Below are positions 9,322 to 19,488 of a stretch of DNA of 64,000 nt, one piece after another. A program made the position numbers and the translations under genes. The stretch spans positions 2,480,001 through 2,544,000 of the forward strand of contig NC_015145.1 of NCBI RefSeq assembly GCF_000189535.1, read 5' to 3'. This stretch comes from Pseudarthrobacter phenanthrenivorans Sphe3 (GTDB lineage: Bacteria > Actinomycetota > Actinomycetes > Actinomycetales > Micrococcaceae). A model generated the notes under the pieces. That model made no database searches, was not told the DNA's origin, and saw nothing but the letters and a program-made list of their open reading frames with translations. The stretch's first letter is position 1. Each line of letters opens with the position of its first letter.

Positions 9322-9681
9322 TTACTTGGCGGTGCTGAAGTCGCGCTTTTCCTTGATCTTCGCAGCCTTACCGCGCAGTGCGCGCATGTAGTAAAGCTTG
9401 GCGCGGCGGACGTCACCCTTGGTGACGACCTCGATCTTTTCGATGATCGGGGAGTGCACCGGGAAGGTACGCTCCACGCCGACACCGAAGGAAACCTTGC
9501 GGACGGTGAAGGTTTCGCGGACGCCCTCGCCCTGGCGGCCAAGGACAAAGCCCTGGAAGACCTGGACACGGGTGTTCTTGCCTTCGATGATGTTCACGTG
9601 AACCTTGAGGGTGTCACCCGCGCGGAACTCGGGAACATCGCTGCGCAGCGAGGCTGCATCGACGGAATCGAGAATATGCAT
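9322..9681 (-). CDS. rplS: 50S ribosomal protein L19
   Basis: A 119-residue protein starting [19 protein letters not shown] with the L19 motifs [20 protein letters not shown] and [13 protein letters not shown]. It sits at the 30S-50S interface. The ATG at 9681 has AGGAG upstream. The 234-bp gap to trmD (9682-9915) has no gene and presumably carries the rplS promoter and leader; an AT-rich patch near 9870-9890 is the best promoter candidate. It is followed by the hairpin buried in lepB2. Confidence 0.97.
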   Translation of the reverse strand: MHILDSVDAASLRSDVPEFRAGDTLKVHVNIIEGKNTRVQVFQGFVLGRQGEGVRETFTVRKVSFGVGVERTFPVHSPIIEKIEVVTKGDVRRAKLYYMRALRGKAAKIKEKRDFSTAK

Positions 9682-9915
9682 TGTTGCACTCCTGGTGAAC
9701 GCCACAGGTCATTCACTTTGGGTCACGGCAGGCAAACCCGGACACTGCTGGAGCGCCGGAGATTGCTGCCGAAAATTAAGTGGTCCGGCCAGGTCGCTGA
9801 TTGACGAAGCCGGTTGCCTTAGCTGTTGGTTGCGCTCCCCCTGTGGCAGGTGCGGACCCAGTAGACACAAGGACTAATTTTGCCACACTGGGCAGGTTAC
9901 GCCAATTCCGTCAGG

Positions 9916-10728
9916 TCAGTCCTGCCGGGATCCTTCACTGCCGGGCCGCCGGCGCAGGCGCCCGTCGACCACGTCGTACCCCAGCGCCTGCAATTCCGCG
10001 CGGTCGGCACGCGGCAGCTTCCCGGCGTCGAACTCCTCGAGGAGGTCGGGGCGGCGTTCGGCTGTCCGGCGGAACTGTTCGTGCCGGCGCCACTGCGCGA
10101 TCCTGCCGTGGTTGCCGCTCAGGAGTACCGCGGGCACTTCCCGATCCCGCCATACGGAGGGCTTGGTGTAGACGGGGTACTCCAGGAGCCCATCGGAGTG
10201 GGACTCCTCCACCAGTGATTCCGGGTTGCCCACAACGCCAGGCAGCAGGCGCCCGATGGCCTCGACCATGGCAAGGACCGCCACCTCCCCGCCGTTGAGC
10301 ACATAGTCGCCGAGGCTCACTGGACGGACCTCGAAATGATCCCGCGCCCATTCGATCACGCGTTCGTCGATGCCCTCGTAGCGTCCGCAGGCGAAGGCCA
10401 GGTGTTCCTGTTCGGCAAGTTCGTAGGCAAGCGCCTGGGTGAAGCGCTCTCCGGCGGGCGAGGGGACGATCAGGACTGGCCTGGCCGACCCTTCCGGGCG
10501 GTCGTCGGCGATCGAGGACAGGGCCTGCGCCCATGGTTCAGGCTTCATCACCATGCCCGCACCACCCCCGTAGGGAGTGTCATCCACGGTCCGGTGCCTG
10601 TCGGTGGTGAACGACCGGAGATCATGGACACGCAGGTCCAGGATTCCGTCCTGCCTGGCTTTGCCGATCAGCGACAGTTCCAGGGGTGCCAGGTACTCCG
10701 GAAAGATACTGACGACGTCGATCCGCAT
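9916..10728 (-). CDS. trmD: tRNA (guanine-37-N1)-methyltransferase
   Basis: Methylates G37 next to the anticodon of several tRNAs with S-adenosylmethionine, preventing +1 frameshifting. The 270-residue product begins [13 protein letters not shown] and has the trefoil-knot SAM site [17 protein letters not shown], plus [12 protein letters not shown]. Its ATG directly follows the rimM stop. rimM-trmD is a standard bacterial pair. Confidence 0.97.
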   Translation of the reverse strand: MRIDVVSIFPEYLAPLELSLIGKARQDGILDLRVHDLRSFTTDRHRTVDDTPYGGGAGMVMKPEPWAQALSSIADDRPEGSARPVLIVPSPAGERFTQALAYELAEQEHLAFACGRYEGIDERVIEWARDHFEVRPVSLGDYVLNGGEVAVLAMVEAIGRLLPGVVGNPESLVEESHSDGLLEYPVYTKPSVWRDREVPAVLLSGNHGRIAQWRRHEQFRRTAERRPDLLEEFDAGKLPRADRAELQALGYDVVDGRLRRRPGSEGSRQD

Positions 10729-11277
10729 CTACGCTTTGCCTTCCGGCTCGGCAGGGGCTGCTTCGGCCTCCGCGTTCAACTCGAAAAGGCCGGCCGGCGG
10801 CGTGAGGAGGATGTAGCCTTCCTCGATGTTGACTTCGGGAACAATCTGCTCGACGAACGGAACCAGGATTTCGTCGCCGTCCGGGGTGGTGACCATGAGC
10901 AGGTCCTGCGCGGTGCCGGTGTTGAGCGCGGCAACTTTGCCCACAACATTTGAACCCACCCGGGCCTCCAGGCCCACGAGTTCATGCTCGTACCAGCCTT
11001 CGTCGTCGTCCTCGTCCAGCTCCTCGGTCTCGATGAAGAGCTTGGCGCCGCGGAGGGTCTCCGCTTCATTGCGGGTTCCAATCTCCTCGAAGCCCAGCAG
11101 CAGGATGTCCTTGTTCCAGCGGGCACTGACCACAGTGAGCGGGCCGGCGGAGGCGGGCTCGACAACAAACTCAGTGCCCGGCACAAACCGGTCGCCAGGG
11201 GCATCGGTCAGGACCTGGACCGTCACTTCACCGCGGATGCCGTGCGGTTTGCCGATTCGTGCCACCTGAAGCTGCAT
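10729..11277 (-). CDS. rimM: Ribosome maturation factor RimM
   Basis: Assists assembly of the 30S head domain around S19. The 182-residue product starts MQLQVARIGKPHGIRGEVTV, the classic RimM N-terminal beta-barrel motif, and ends with the PRC-barrel-like region EILVPFVEQIVPEVNIEEGY. The start at 11277 has AGAGGA upstream. A strong hairpin separates it from the rpsP-KH unit, so it is likely expressed by partial read-through or from its own promoter, and it is coupled to trmD. Confidence 0.95.
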   Translation of the reverse strand: MQLQVARIGKPHGIRGEVTVQVLTDAPGDRFVPGTEFVVEPASAGPLTVVSARWNKDILLLGFEEIGTRNEAETLRGAKLFIETEELDEDDDEGWYEHELVGLEARVGSNVVGKVAALNTGTAQDLLMVTTPDGDEILVPFVEQIVPEVNIEEGYILLTPPAGLFELNAEAEAAPAEPEGKA

Positions 11278-11327
11278 GTGTTCCTCTGTTCCGGTTGTGG
11301 TTAATCCACGGTGTTCTGGTGAAAGCA

Positions 11328-11362
11328 CTCCGGCCCCTCCACCGTGGGTGGAGGGGCCGGAG
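11328..11362 (-). terminator. Hairpin between the KH gene and rimM
   Basis: Perfect 16-bp stem with a 3-nt loop, 24 bp after the KH-protein stop and 51 bp before the rimM start. No long T-run follows, so full termination is uncertain; attenuation between rpsP-KH and rimM-trmD is plausible. Confidence 0.7.
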
Positions 11363-11385
11363 CTAAAACTGGTGTTGCCGAGCGC

Positions 11386-11628
11386 TCAGCGGCGGCGGTC
11401 GGTGTCGACGACGTCGACCCTTACCGGTTCACCGCCGGCCAAGGCTGCCACCACGGTGCGGAGTGCGCGCGCGGTGCGGCCCTGGCGGCCAATCACCCGT
11501 CCGAGATCGTCCTGGTGAACGCGCACTTCGAGGGTGTCCCCGCGGCGGTTACTCTTGGAGCTGACCTTGACGTCATCCGGCGAATCAACGATTCCCCGGA
11601 CCAGGTGTTCCAGCGCTTCTGCCAGCAA
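11386..11628 (-). CDS. khpA: KH-domain RNA-binding protein
   Basis: An 80-residue single-KH protein; the core DDLGRVIGRQGRTARALRTVV contains the GxxG-type RNA-binding loop (GRQG). Relatives (KhpA) act with KhpB in RNA binding and cell-size control in Gram-positive bacteria. The best start is a TTG at 11628, one base after the rpsP stop, giving LLAEALEHLVRGIVDSP, the family N-terminus; no ATG or GTG fits. Translation therefore depends on coupling to rpsP. Confidence 0.9.
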   Translation of the reverse strand: MLAEALEHLVRGIVDSPDDVKVSSKSNRRGDTLEVRVHQDDLGRVIGRQGRTARALRTVVAALAGGEPVRVDVVDTDRRR

Positions 11629-11629
11629 T

Positions 11630-12052
11630 CTACTCAGCCTCGGTGGTCTCTGCTTCGGCCTCGGCAGGTGCTTCGGCAGCATCAGACTTGGATGCCTTCT
11701 TGGTGATGGCTTCCGGGATGATCACGGAGCCCTTCTCCGGGGCAACGAAGGCTACCTTCTCAGACTTGGTCTTGAGGGTGCCTTCCTGGCCCGGCAGGCC
11801 CTTGAACTTCTGCCAGTCACCGGTGATCTTGAGGATCGCGGCGACCTGCTCGGACGGCTGGGCGCCGACGGACAGCCAGTACTGGGCACGCTCGGAGTCA
11901 ACCTCGATGTATGAGGGCTCTTCGGTGGGGTGGTACTTGCCGATCTCTTCGATGGCACGGCCGTCACGCTTGGTGCGTGAGTCCGCGACGACGATGCGGT
12001 AGTACGGTGCGCGCATCTTGCCAAAGCGCTTAAGGCGAATCTTTACGGCCAC
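11630..12052 (-). CDS. rpsP: 30S ribosomal protein S16
   Basis: The 140-residue product starts [26 protein letters not shown], unmistakable S16. After the roughly 85-residue core it has a long tail ending in an Ala/Glu-rich acidic stretch ([15 protein letters not shown]), as in other high-GC actinobacteria. The GTG at 12052 is the start, with AGGAG about 10 bases upstream. It leads rpsP-KH-(hairpin)-rimM-trmD. The 205 bp upstream (12053-12257) contain no gene and should hold its promoter. Confidence 0.97.
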   Translation of the reverse strand: MAVKIRLKRFGKMRAPYYRIVVADSRTKRDGRAIEEIGKYHPTEEPSYIEVDSERAQYWLSVGAQPSEQVAAILKITGDWQKFKGLPGQEGTLKTKSEKVAFVAPEKGSVIIPEAITKKASKSDAAEAPAEAEAETTEAE

Positions 12053-12257
12053 TGTTGTGGTCACTCCTGTTTCAGAAAAGGGGGTGAACCCGGCGTTCTG
12101 CACCCGTGGGGCGGGCCGTACTTGCGGGCTCGAAGGACAGGATCCGGACGCGGAGAGAGGGGCCACGCAGATCGAGTACCTGTTTATTGTGCCAGATCAG
12201 CGTCGGGATTTCGACTTGGCACCCCGGCAGCACGGCGAAGGGGCGGCCGGGAAGGGC

Positions 12258-12698
12258 TCAGACGGTCCAGACGTAAAGTCCGGTGCGTTCGGAGTCGTCA
12301 ATTCCAACGGCAAGTTCAGCCACTTTCTGGACGTAGGTCCGTGCCTGGGCGGCGTCGAACGGCATGTCCTCCTGGGCTGCCCATTGCTCGGCAACATCAT
12401 CCAGGACGTTGCCCTCCCCCTCGGTTTCGTAGCACAGCAGGTCGGCCAAAGCGCGCACCATGGCGGGCGGAACGGCCAGCAGCGAATCGCTGGCCACGTC
12501 CACCATGGTCAGTTCATAATCTGCACCGCCGGCGTGGACTGCGGTGCCGGCGAGGTCCCCCAGTTGCTCGACTTCGAAGTCAGTGATCCCAGGGATCCGG
12601 ACGGCCTCGCCGTCGGGGGCGTTGCCTGCCTGGTCAAGGATGCCTGCACGCTTAAGTGCGGCGTCATGGGTGGCGAGGAAGATTTCGGTGAAGCCCAT
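12258..12698 (-). CDS. Conserved hypothetical protein
   Basis: A 146-residue acidic soluble protein starting MGFTEIFLATHDAALKRAG. I do not recognise a named domain. It has no signal peptide, membrane segment or cysteine cluster. The ATG at 12698 has GAGGG eight bases upstream, a better site than that of the start five codons earlier. It sits alone between rpsP and a VOC gene, with a hairpin on its upstream side and rpsP transcribed in the same direction but leading away. Confidence 0.7.
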   Translation of the reverse strand: MGFTEIFLATHDAALKRAGILDQAGNAPDGEAVRIPGITDFEVEQLGDLAGTAVHAGGADYELTMVDVASDSLLAVPPAMVRALADLLCYETEGEGNVLDDVAEQWAAQEDMPFDAAQARTYVQKVAELAVGIDDSERTGLYVWTV

Positions 12699-12779
12699 GG
12701 GAAGTGCCCTCATTCCGTTGACGGTGCGGCGCGCCGGGACGCAGCGCGCGCCGCCCGGCAGTTCGGTTTCAGCCTAGTA

Positions 12780-12813
12780 CAGGTACCGCCGGGCGTTGGC
12801 CCGGCGGCACCTG
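12780..12813 (-). terminator. Terminator after the VOC gene
   Basis: A 15-position stem with one mismatch and a GTTG loop, 38 bp downstream of the VOC-gene stop on the minus strand. It also separates that gene from the hypothetical gene that follows. Confidence 0.6.
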
Positions 12814-12851
12814 CCCATGCGACCGCCAGGCCGGTGCACGAAACGCCGCTG

Positions 12852-13727
12852 TCAGCGGACGGCGACCCGGATCCTGTTGCGCCACGGATCCTCGAACCGG
12901 AGTTCTGCACCCGTATGGTGGGCGGGCACGCCGGCGACCTTGAGGCGGTCGGCAAGAGCGCCGACGTCGTCCCCTGACGGCACTTCAATGAGGACCTCCC
13001 CCAAGCCAAGCGTGTCCTTCCGCGGGCCGGCGCCGCGGCTGTTCCAGACATTCATGGCCATGTGGTGGTGGTACCGGCCAGCCGAGACGAACAAGGCCTG
13101 CCCGTGCCAGCCGGCAGTCTTTTCGAAGCCCAGCGTACCCACGTAGAAGTCGCGGGCCGTCTGGACGTCACCCACCTGCAGGTGCACGTGCCCCACGCCC
13201 GCCACGGTTCCACGCTGGCGCTCCAGCGACTCCTCCGTGAGGTGCTGCTCCAGGTAGCGCTGCGGCGGAAGCGCCAGGCTGTCCATCACCACGTCAGTGC
13301 CGTTCCAGGACCAGTTGCTGCGGGGGCGGTCCCAGTAGAGCTCGATCCCGTTGCCTTCCGGGTCAGTGAAGTAGAAGGCCTCGCTGACCAGGTGGTCTGC
13401 GCTGCCGGTGAAGGAGCGGGGCTCAAACCGGGCGGCGGTGGCGATGGTGGCGGCCAGGTCCGCCTGGTTCTCGAACAGCAGCGCAGTATGGAAGAGGCCG
13501 GCCTCTCCCCTGCCCGGAAGGTTCAGGCCCGGAGCGGGTGCCAGGTGCACCAGCGGCTTCTGCAGCCGGCCAAGATAAAGCCCGCCGTCCTGCTCCGCCA
13601 CGACCTCCAGGCCCAGGGCGCGCTGGTAGTAGTCCGTCATGACCTTCATGTCGCCCACCTTGAGCATCACGGTGCCCATGGCGAGATCGGCAGGTAGAAG
13701 ATCCTGGTTTGTGGCTTCTGCGGTCAT
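12852..13727 (-). CDS. VOC family protein, catechol-2,3-dioxygenase-like
   Basis: A 291-residue protein with two vicinal-oxygen-chelate modules (about 15-135 and 165-290). Candidate metal ligands are the His in FHTALLF and Glu in GNGIELYWDRP for module 1, and His in GVGHVHLQVGD and Glu in VLIEVPS for module 2. The layout matches CatE-type extradiol dioxygenases and related thiol/quinone detoxification proteins; the true substrate cannot be told. An AT-rich promoter with a perfect palindrome between -35 and -10 lies upstream, suggesting control by a MarR-type or similar repressor. Confidence 0.82.
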   Translation of the reverse strand: MTAEATNQDLLPADLAMGTVMLKVGDMKVMTDYYQRALGLEVVAEQDGGLYLGRLQKPLVHLAPAPGLNLPGRGEAGLFHTALLFENQADLAATIATAARFEPRSFTGSADHLVSEAFYFTDPEGNGIELYWDRPRSNWSWNGTDVVMDSLALPPQRYLEQHLTEESLERQRGTVAGVGHVHLQVGDVQTARDFYVGTLGFEKTAGWHGQALFVSAGRYHHHMAMNVWNSRGAGPRKDTLGLGEVLIEVPSGDDVGALADRLKVAGVPAHHTGAELRFEDPWRNRIRVAVR

Positions 13728-13776
13728 TGGAAACTCCCGGTGCTGGGGCCCTCGGGTTGCGGGCCTGTCACTATTA

Positions 13777-13805
13777 AAATTACTTGAAGCTTCAATTTAT
13801 TCCAA
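13777..13805 (-). promoter_or_regulatory. Promoter of the VOC gene with palindromic operator
   Basis: On the minus strand, -35 TTGGAA and -10 TAATTT are 17 bp apart. The spacer contains the perfect 12-bp palindrome TTGAAGCTTCAA (13784-13795). The site is strikingly AT-rich in a GC-rich genome and lies about 50 bp from the VOC start. A repressor bound here would block RNA polymerase. Regulator identity is not visible; no regulator gene is adjacent. Confidence 0.6.
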
Positions 13806-13837
13806 GTGCTGGTTCCGGTTGCCCCCAGGACGACGGG

Positions 13838-14920
13838 TCATCCCACGATCCGTCCTCCCAGCACTACATGTGCCAGGTCCCTTATGGTCCCCGGCGTCGT
13901 CCGCGGGTCCTCCCGGCACAGGACGACGTCTGCCCGCGCCCCCTCGCCGATGGCCTCGGCACCCAGCCACTTCCGCGCGTCCCAGCAGGCAGCATTGAGG
14001 GCAGCCGGCATGGGCAGTCCCGCGGCATGAAGGGCCAGGATTTCGTCGGCGATCCTGCCATGCCTGATGACGCTGCCGGCATCGGTTCCGGCGTAGATCC
14101 GCACCCCTGCTTCATACGCCTCCAGCACACGCTCCTCCCGGCATTCCCACAATGAACGCATATGCGCCGCGTACACGGGGAACTTTGGATCGGCCTGTGC
14201 CGCAATGTCCGGGAAGGTGGCGATGTTGACCAGGGTGGGCACAATGGGCACCTGTTGCTCCACGAACCGGGGAAGGTGCCTCGGCAGGAGCCCCGTGGCG
14301 TGCTCGACGCAGTCGATGCCGGCGTCCAGCATGTCGTCGAGCGTCTCCTCCGCGAAGCAGTGGGCCGTAACGCGTGCGCCCTCATCGTGGGCGGCCTGCA
14401 CAGCATCACGGACGACGGCGGCGGGAAACGATGGCGCCAGGTCACCGGCGCCCCGGTCAATCCAGTCCCCCACGAGTTTGACCCAGCCGTCACCGTCCCG
14501 TGCCTGCTTCCGGACGGCTTCAACGAGTCCCTCCGGTTCAACCTCTTCTGCGAAGCCACGCAGGTACCGCCGTGTCCGGGCAACATGGCGGCCGGCGCGG
14601 ATCAGCAGCGGGACGTCAGCCCTCCCCTGCAGCCATCGGGTATTTGCGGGAGAGCCGGCGTCCCGGACCAGCAGGGTGCCTGCCAGAAGGTCGGTCCGGG
14701 CCTGTTCCTCGGCGGCCGCATCGTGCACCGCTCCTCCCGGACCCAGCCCTATATGGCAATGGGCATCCACGAAACCCGGCAGCACCCAGCCCGCCAGGAT
14801 GCTGTCCGGCACCTCCGCCGGGCGCCGGAAGGTCAGCCTCCCATCGACGGACCACAGTCCGCGCTCCTCACGGTCGGGTCCCGTCAGGACGGGCCCCGTG
14901 AACTGGATGATTTCTGCCAT
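13838..14920 (-). CDS. Metal-dependent amidohydrolase family protein
   Basis: A 360-residue amidohydrolase-superfamily protein. Metal-site motifs run in the expected order: GFVDAHCHIGLG (HxH), a candidate carboxylated lysine in WVKLVGDWID, TAHCFAEET, DCVEHATGLLP and YAGTDAGSVIRHG with the catalytic Asp. It resembles imidazolonepropionase/prolidase-like amidohydrolases, but the substrate is unknown. The open frame extends antisense through thiC; the ATG at 14920 (MAEIIQFTGPVLTGP, with GAGG upstream) is the sensible start. It is divergent from thiC. Confidence 0.85.
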   Translation of the reverse strand: MAEIIQFTGPVLTGPDREERGLWSVDGRLTFRRPAEVPDSILAGWVLPGFVDAHCHIGLGPGGAVHDAAAEEQARTDLLAGTLLVRDAGSPANTRWLQGRADVPLLIRAGRHVARTRRYLRGFAEEVEPEGLVEAVRKQARDGDGWVKLVGDWIDRGAGDLAPSFPAAVVRDAVQAAHDEGARVTAHCFAEETLDDMLDAGIDCVEHATGLLPRHLPRFVEQQVPIVPTLVNIATFPDIAAQADPKFPVYAAHMRSLWECREERVLEAYEAGVRIYAGTDAGSVIRHGRIADEILALHAAGLPMPAALNAACWDARKWLGAEAIGEGARADVVLCREDPRTTPGTIRDLAHVVLGGRIVG

Positions 14921-15002
14921 GAACCTGCCTCTTTCTCGCCCGGACAGGCTAGCACCGGCGATGTGACAACGAAGGATTCGGGGGCTGTGGTAGCTTCTTG
15001 GT

Positions 15003-16930
<1,928 letters not shown>

Positions 16931-16943
16931 GGCCCTTCAGGTT

Positions 16944-16977
16944 CCGTCCGGCTGGCCATTGGGGGCCAGCCGGACGG
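16944..16977. terminator. Convergent terminator thiC / hydrolase
   Basis: Perfect 14-bp stem with a 6-nt loop between the thiC stop and the end of the convergent hydrolase gene; it can serve both strands. It lacks a T-run. Confidence 0.7.
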
Positions 16978-16979
16978 GC

Positions 16980-17714
16980 TCAGGACGCACGGACCGGCTG
17001 GACGCGGCTGACGTCACTAACGAAGGCCCGGATAATGCGGTCCCCCTCGGGAGAATCATGGGGCCGGTGACCTCCTGCGGAAGTGCGGTGCACAGCCCCG
17101 GTTTCCCGAAGGTAGCCTGCAATCTCCTCGTACAGCGGCTCCCAGCCGCCGGTCAGCACCAGCGTGGGGACCCCCGGCACGATATGCAAAGGTGCCTCCC
17201 ACGGGGGCGCCTGCAGCCGCAGCCGCCGGGCGGACCGCTTCTCTTCCACCGTGACCGGATGCTGCAGGTCCGTGGCATAGACGCGGCGCACGAACTCCCG
17301 CTGGAAATCCTCGTCGCTGAGTTGGCGCCGGGCGTCGAACAAGGGCTGCATCAGGGCGATGTGCGCTGCCGTGGCCGGCAGTTCGGCGGTCAGCGACAGG
17401 CAGGCCGGTTCCACCAGGATGAGCGAGTAGACAAGATCGGGCCGTTCAACGGCAGCCATCATGGCCGGGATGGCGCCCTGCGCGTGGGCAACGACGTGCC
17501 CGCCCGCCGCGCCGCGGCCATCGTCGCCAAGGGACCGCAGCAGGATCCGCGTATCCTCGGCAAAGGACGGTTCAACGGGCTCCGCAAACGGGTCATAGCC
17601 GTGGCGGCGCAGGAACAGTGCGTCATAGGACAGGGCAAGACCGTGCTGCCGGGGCCAGGCCGCGGCACCGAACGTGCCCGCGCCGTGCACGAACACTACC
17701 CTCTGCTTGAACAT
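16980..17714 (-). CDS. Alpha/beta hydrolase fold protein with altered nucleophile
   Basis: The 244-residue product begins FKQRVVFVHGAGTFGAAAWP, containing the oxyanion-hole HG motif, and ends with TSAGGHRPHDSPEGD, a likely catalytic-His region. At the nucleophile elbow the sequence is GGHVVAHAQGAIP: the expected serine of the GxSxG-type turn is alanine (GCG codon). The rest of the fold looks intact, so it may be a non-catalytic binding protein or use another residue. Its natural substrate is unknown. It ends at a hairpin shared with thiC. Confidence 0.8.
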   Translation of the reverse strand: MFKQRVVFVHGAGTFGAAAWPRQHGLALSYDALFLRRHGYDPFAEPVEPSFAEDTRILLRSLGDDGRGAAGGHVVAHAQGAIPAMMAAVERPDLVYSLILVEPACLSLTAELPATAAHIALMQPLFDARRQLSDEDFQREFVRRVYATDLQHPVTVEEKRSARRLRLQAPPWEAPLHIVPGVPTLVLTGGWEPLYEEIAGYLRETGAVHRTSAGGHRPHDSPEGDRIIRAFVSDVSRVQPVRAS

Positions 17715-17742
17715 GACCCAACCCTATTCCACAGCCCCGACA

Positions 17743-17810
17743 TCCCAACCAGGTAGCGCCAAGTGTCGTTTTGACGGTTCATAACGACACTTGGCGCTAC
17801 CCAGTTGGGA
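17743..17810. repeat. Long near-perfect palindrome next to ffh
   Basis: The inner arms of 19 bp (17752-17770 and 17783-17801) are perfectly complementary around a 12-nt loop; after a 2x2 internal mismatch a further 7 bp pair (TCCCAAC / GTTGGGA). It fills most of the 106-bp gap between ffh and the hydrolase gene. It could be the ffh terminator or a copy of a dispersed palindromic element; I saw no second copy in this window. Confidence 0.8.
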
Positions 17811-17820
17811 AAGGGGGATG

Positions 17821-19404
17821 CTACTTGCCGAGGAACTTGTCGAACCCCTTGGGCAGGTTCAGCTGCGACGGATCGAAGTCGCCGCCCTGCTGGCCGAAGG
17901 CAGCCCCCGTGGGGAGCGCCTTGGCTGCGTTGGCCCGCCGGGCCTCGGCGTCCTTGCGCTCCTGCGCTGCTTTGGCCGGGTTTCCGGACTTTGCCTTCTT
18001 CTTGGGCGCGTTCTTGGCGTTCTTCCGGGCTCCGCCGCCGGCCCCCGGCATGCCTGGCATTCCGGGCATGCCCGGCATGCCGCCCTGGGCCATCTTCTTC
18101 ATCATCTTCTGGGCCTGCGCAAAGCGCTCCAGCAGGCCGTTGACCTCAGAGACGTGGACACCGGAACCACGGGCGATGCGGGCACGGCGCGAGCCGTTGA
18201 TGATCTTGGGCGCCACACGCTCGTGCGGGGTCATGGACCGGACAATTGCCTCCACGCGGTCGATCTCGCGCTCGTCGAACTGCTCCAGCTGCTGGCGGAT
18301 GTTCTGCGCACCCGGCATCATCATGAGCATCTTCTTCATGGACCCCATGTTGCGGATCTGCTGCATCTGGGCGAGGAAGTCCTCGAGGGTGAAGTCCTCC
18401 TGGTCGGCGAACTTCTTCGCCATCCGGGCTGCCTCGTCCTTGTCCCAGGACTTCTCTGCCTGCTCGATCAGGGTGAGGACGTCGCCCATGTCCAGGATGC
18501 GCGAAGCCATCCGGTCAGGATGGAAGAGTTCGAAGTCGTCCAGGCCTTCGCCGGTGGACGCAAACATGACCGGCTTTCCCGTGACCGACGCGACCGAGAG
18601 TGCGGCACCGCCGCGGGCGTCGCCGTCGAGCTTTGAAAGCACGATGCCGGTGAAGTTGACGCCTTCGTCGAAGGCGAGCGCCGTGTTGACGGCGTCCTGG
18701 CCGATCATCGAGTCGATAACGAACAGGACCTCGTTGGGAACGATGGCCCGGCGGATCTGGCGCGCCTGCTCCATCATGTCCGCGTCGACACCGAGACGGC
18801 CGGCGGTGTCCACGATGACGACGTCGTGAAGCTTCTGACGGGCTTCCTCCACACCGGCGCGGGCAACGGCCACGGGGTCGCCCGCGGGCTGGTCGAGCTC
18901 AGTTGACGTGGCTCCCGGGTGGGGCGCGAACACCGGCACCTTGGCGCGCTGGCCCACCACCTGGAGCTGCGTGACAGCGTTGGGGCGCTGCAGGTCGCAG
19001 GCCACCAGCATGGGGCTGTGTCCCTGGGCCTTCAGCCACTTGGACAGCTTGCCGGCGAGGGTGGTCTTACCGGCACCCTGGAGGCCTGCCAGCATGATGA
19101 TGGTGGGGCCGTTCTTGGCCAGCCGGATCCGGCGCGTTTCACCGCCGAGGATCTCCACGAGTTCCTCGTTGACGATCTTGACGATCTGCTGGCTCGGGTT
19201 CAGCGCACCGGATACCTCGGCACCCAGGGCGCGTTCACGGACCCGGCCGGTGAATTCACGGACAACGGGAACGGCAACGTCAGCATCCAGGAGGGCGCGG
19301 CGGATCTCGCGGACTGTGGCATCGACGTCGGCCTCAGTGAGGCGGCCCTTTCCGCGGAGATTCTTGAAGGTTGCTGTCAACCGGTCAGAGAGTGAATTGA
19401 ACAC
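17821..19404 (-). CDS. ffh: Signal recognition particle protein Ffh
   Basis: GTPase of the signal recognition particle; binds 4.5S/6S RNA and signal sequences and docks with FtsY at the membrane. The 527-residue product has the N domain, the G domain with GLQGAGKTTLAGKLSKWL, DTAGRLGVDADMM and SKLDGDARGGAAL, and the Met-rich M domain (MGSMKKMLMMMPGAQ, GSRRARIARGSGV). The tail is low-complexity with four Gly-Met-Pro repeats followed by Lys/Ala-rich sequence, longer than in E. coli. Its receptor FtsY is encoded 5 kb away. Confidence 0.97.
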   Translation of the reverse strand: MFNSLSDRLTATFKNLRGKGRLTEADVDATVREIRRALLDADVAVPVVREFTGRVRERALGAEVSGALNPSQQIVKIVNEELVEILGGETRRIRLAKNGPTIIMLAGLQGAGKTTLAGKLSKWLKAQGHSPMLVACDLQRPNAVTQLQVVGQRAKVPVFAPHPGATSTELDQPAGDPVAVARAGVEEARQKLHDVVIVDTAGRLGVDADMMEQARQIRRAIVPNEVLFVIDSMIGQDAVNTALAFDEGVNFTGIVLSKLDGDARGGAALSVASVTGKPVMFASTGEGLDDFELFHPDRMASRILDMGDVLTLIEQAEKSWDKDEAARMAKKFADQEDFTLEDFLAQMQQIRNMGSMKKMLMMMPGAQNIRQQLEQFDEREIDRVEAIVRSMTPHERVAPKIINGSRRARIARGSGVHVSEVNGLLERFAQAQKMMKKMAQGGMPGMPGMPGMPGAGGGARKNAKNAPKKKAKSGNPAKAAQERKDAEARRANAAKALPTGAAFGQQGGDFDPSQLNLPKGFDKFLGK

Positions 19405-19488
19405 GCGACGTGCACTTCTTTCAGTGGATGATCGGGACTCGACTATCTAGGGTACCAAGTCGGGCCCGCAAGGTGGCATGCTGGCAAA

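Noticed and set aside
8559..9569. A 336-residue extended form of lepB2 reaching into rplS
   Set aside because: The extra N-terminal part reads rplS in another frame and is Ser/Arg-rich; the ATG at 9236 gives the standard signal peptidase start.
18030..18080. A DNA tandem repeat in the ffh 3' region
   Set aside because: It is the Gly-Met-Pro low-complexity tail of the M domain in Ffh, not an independent repeat element.
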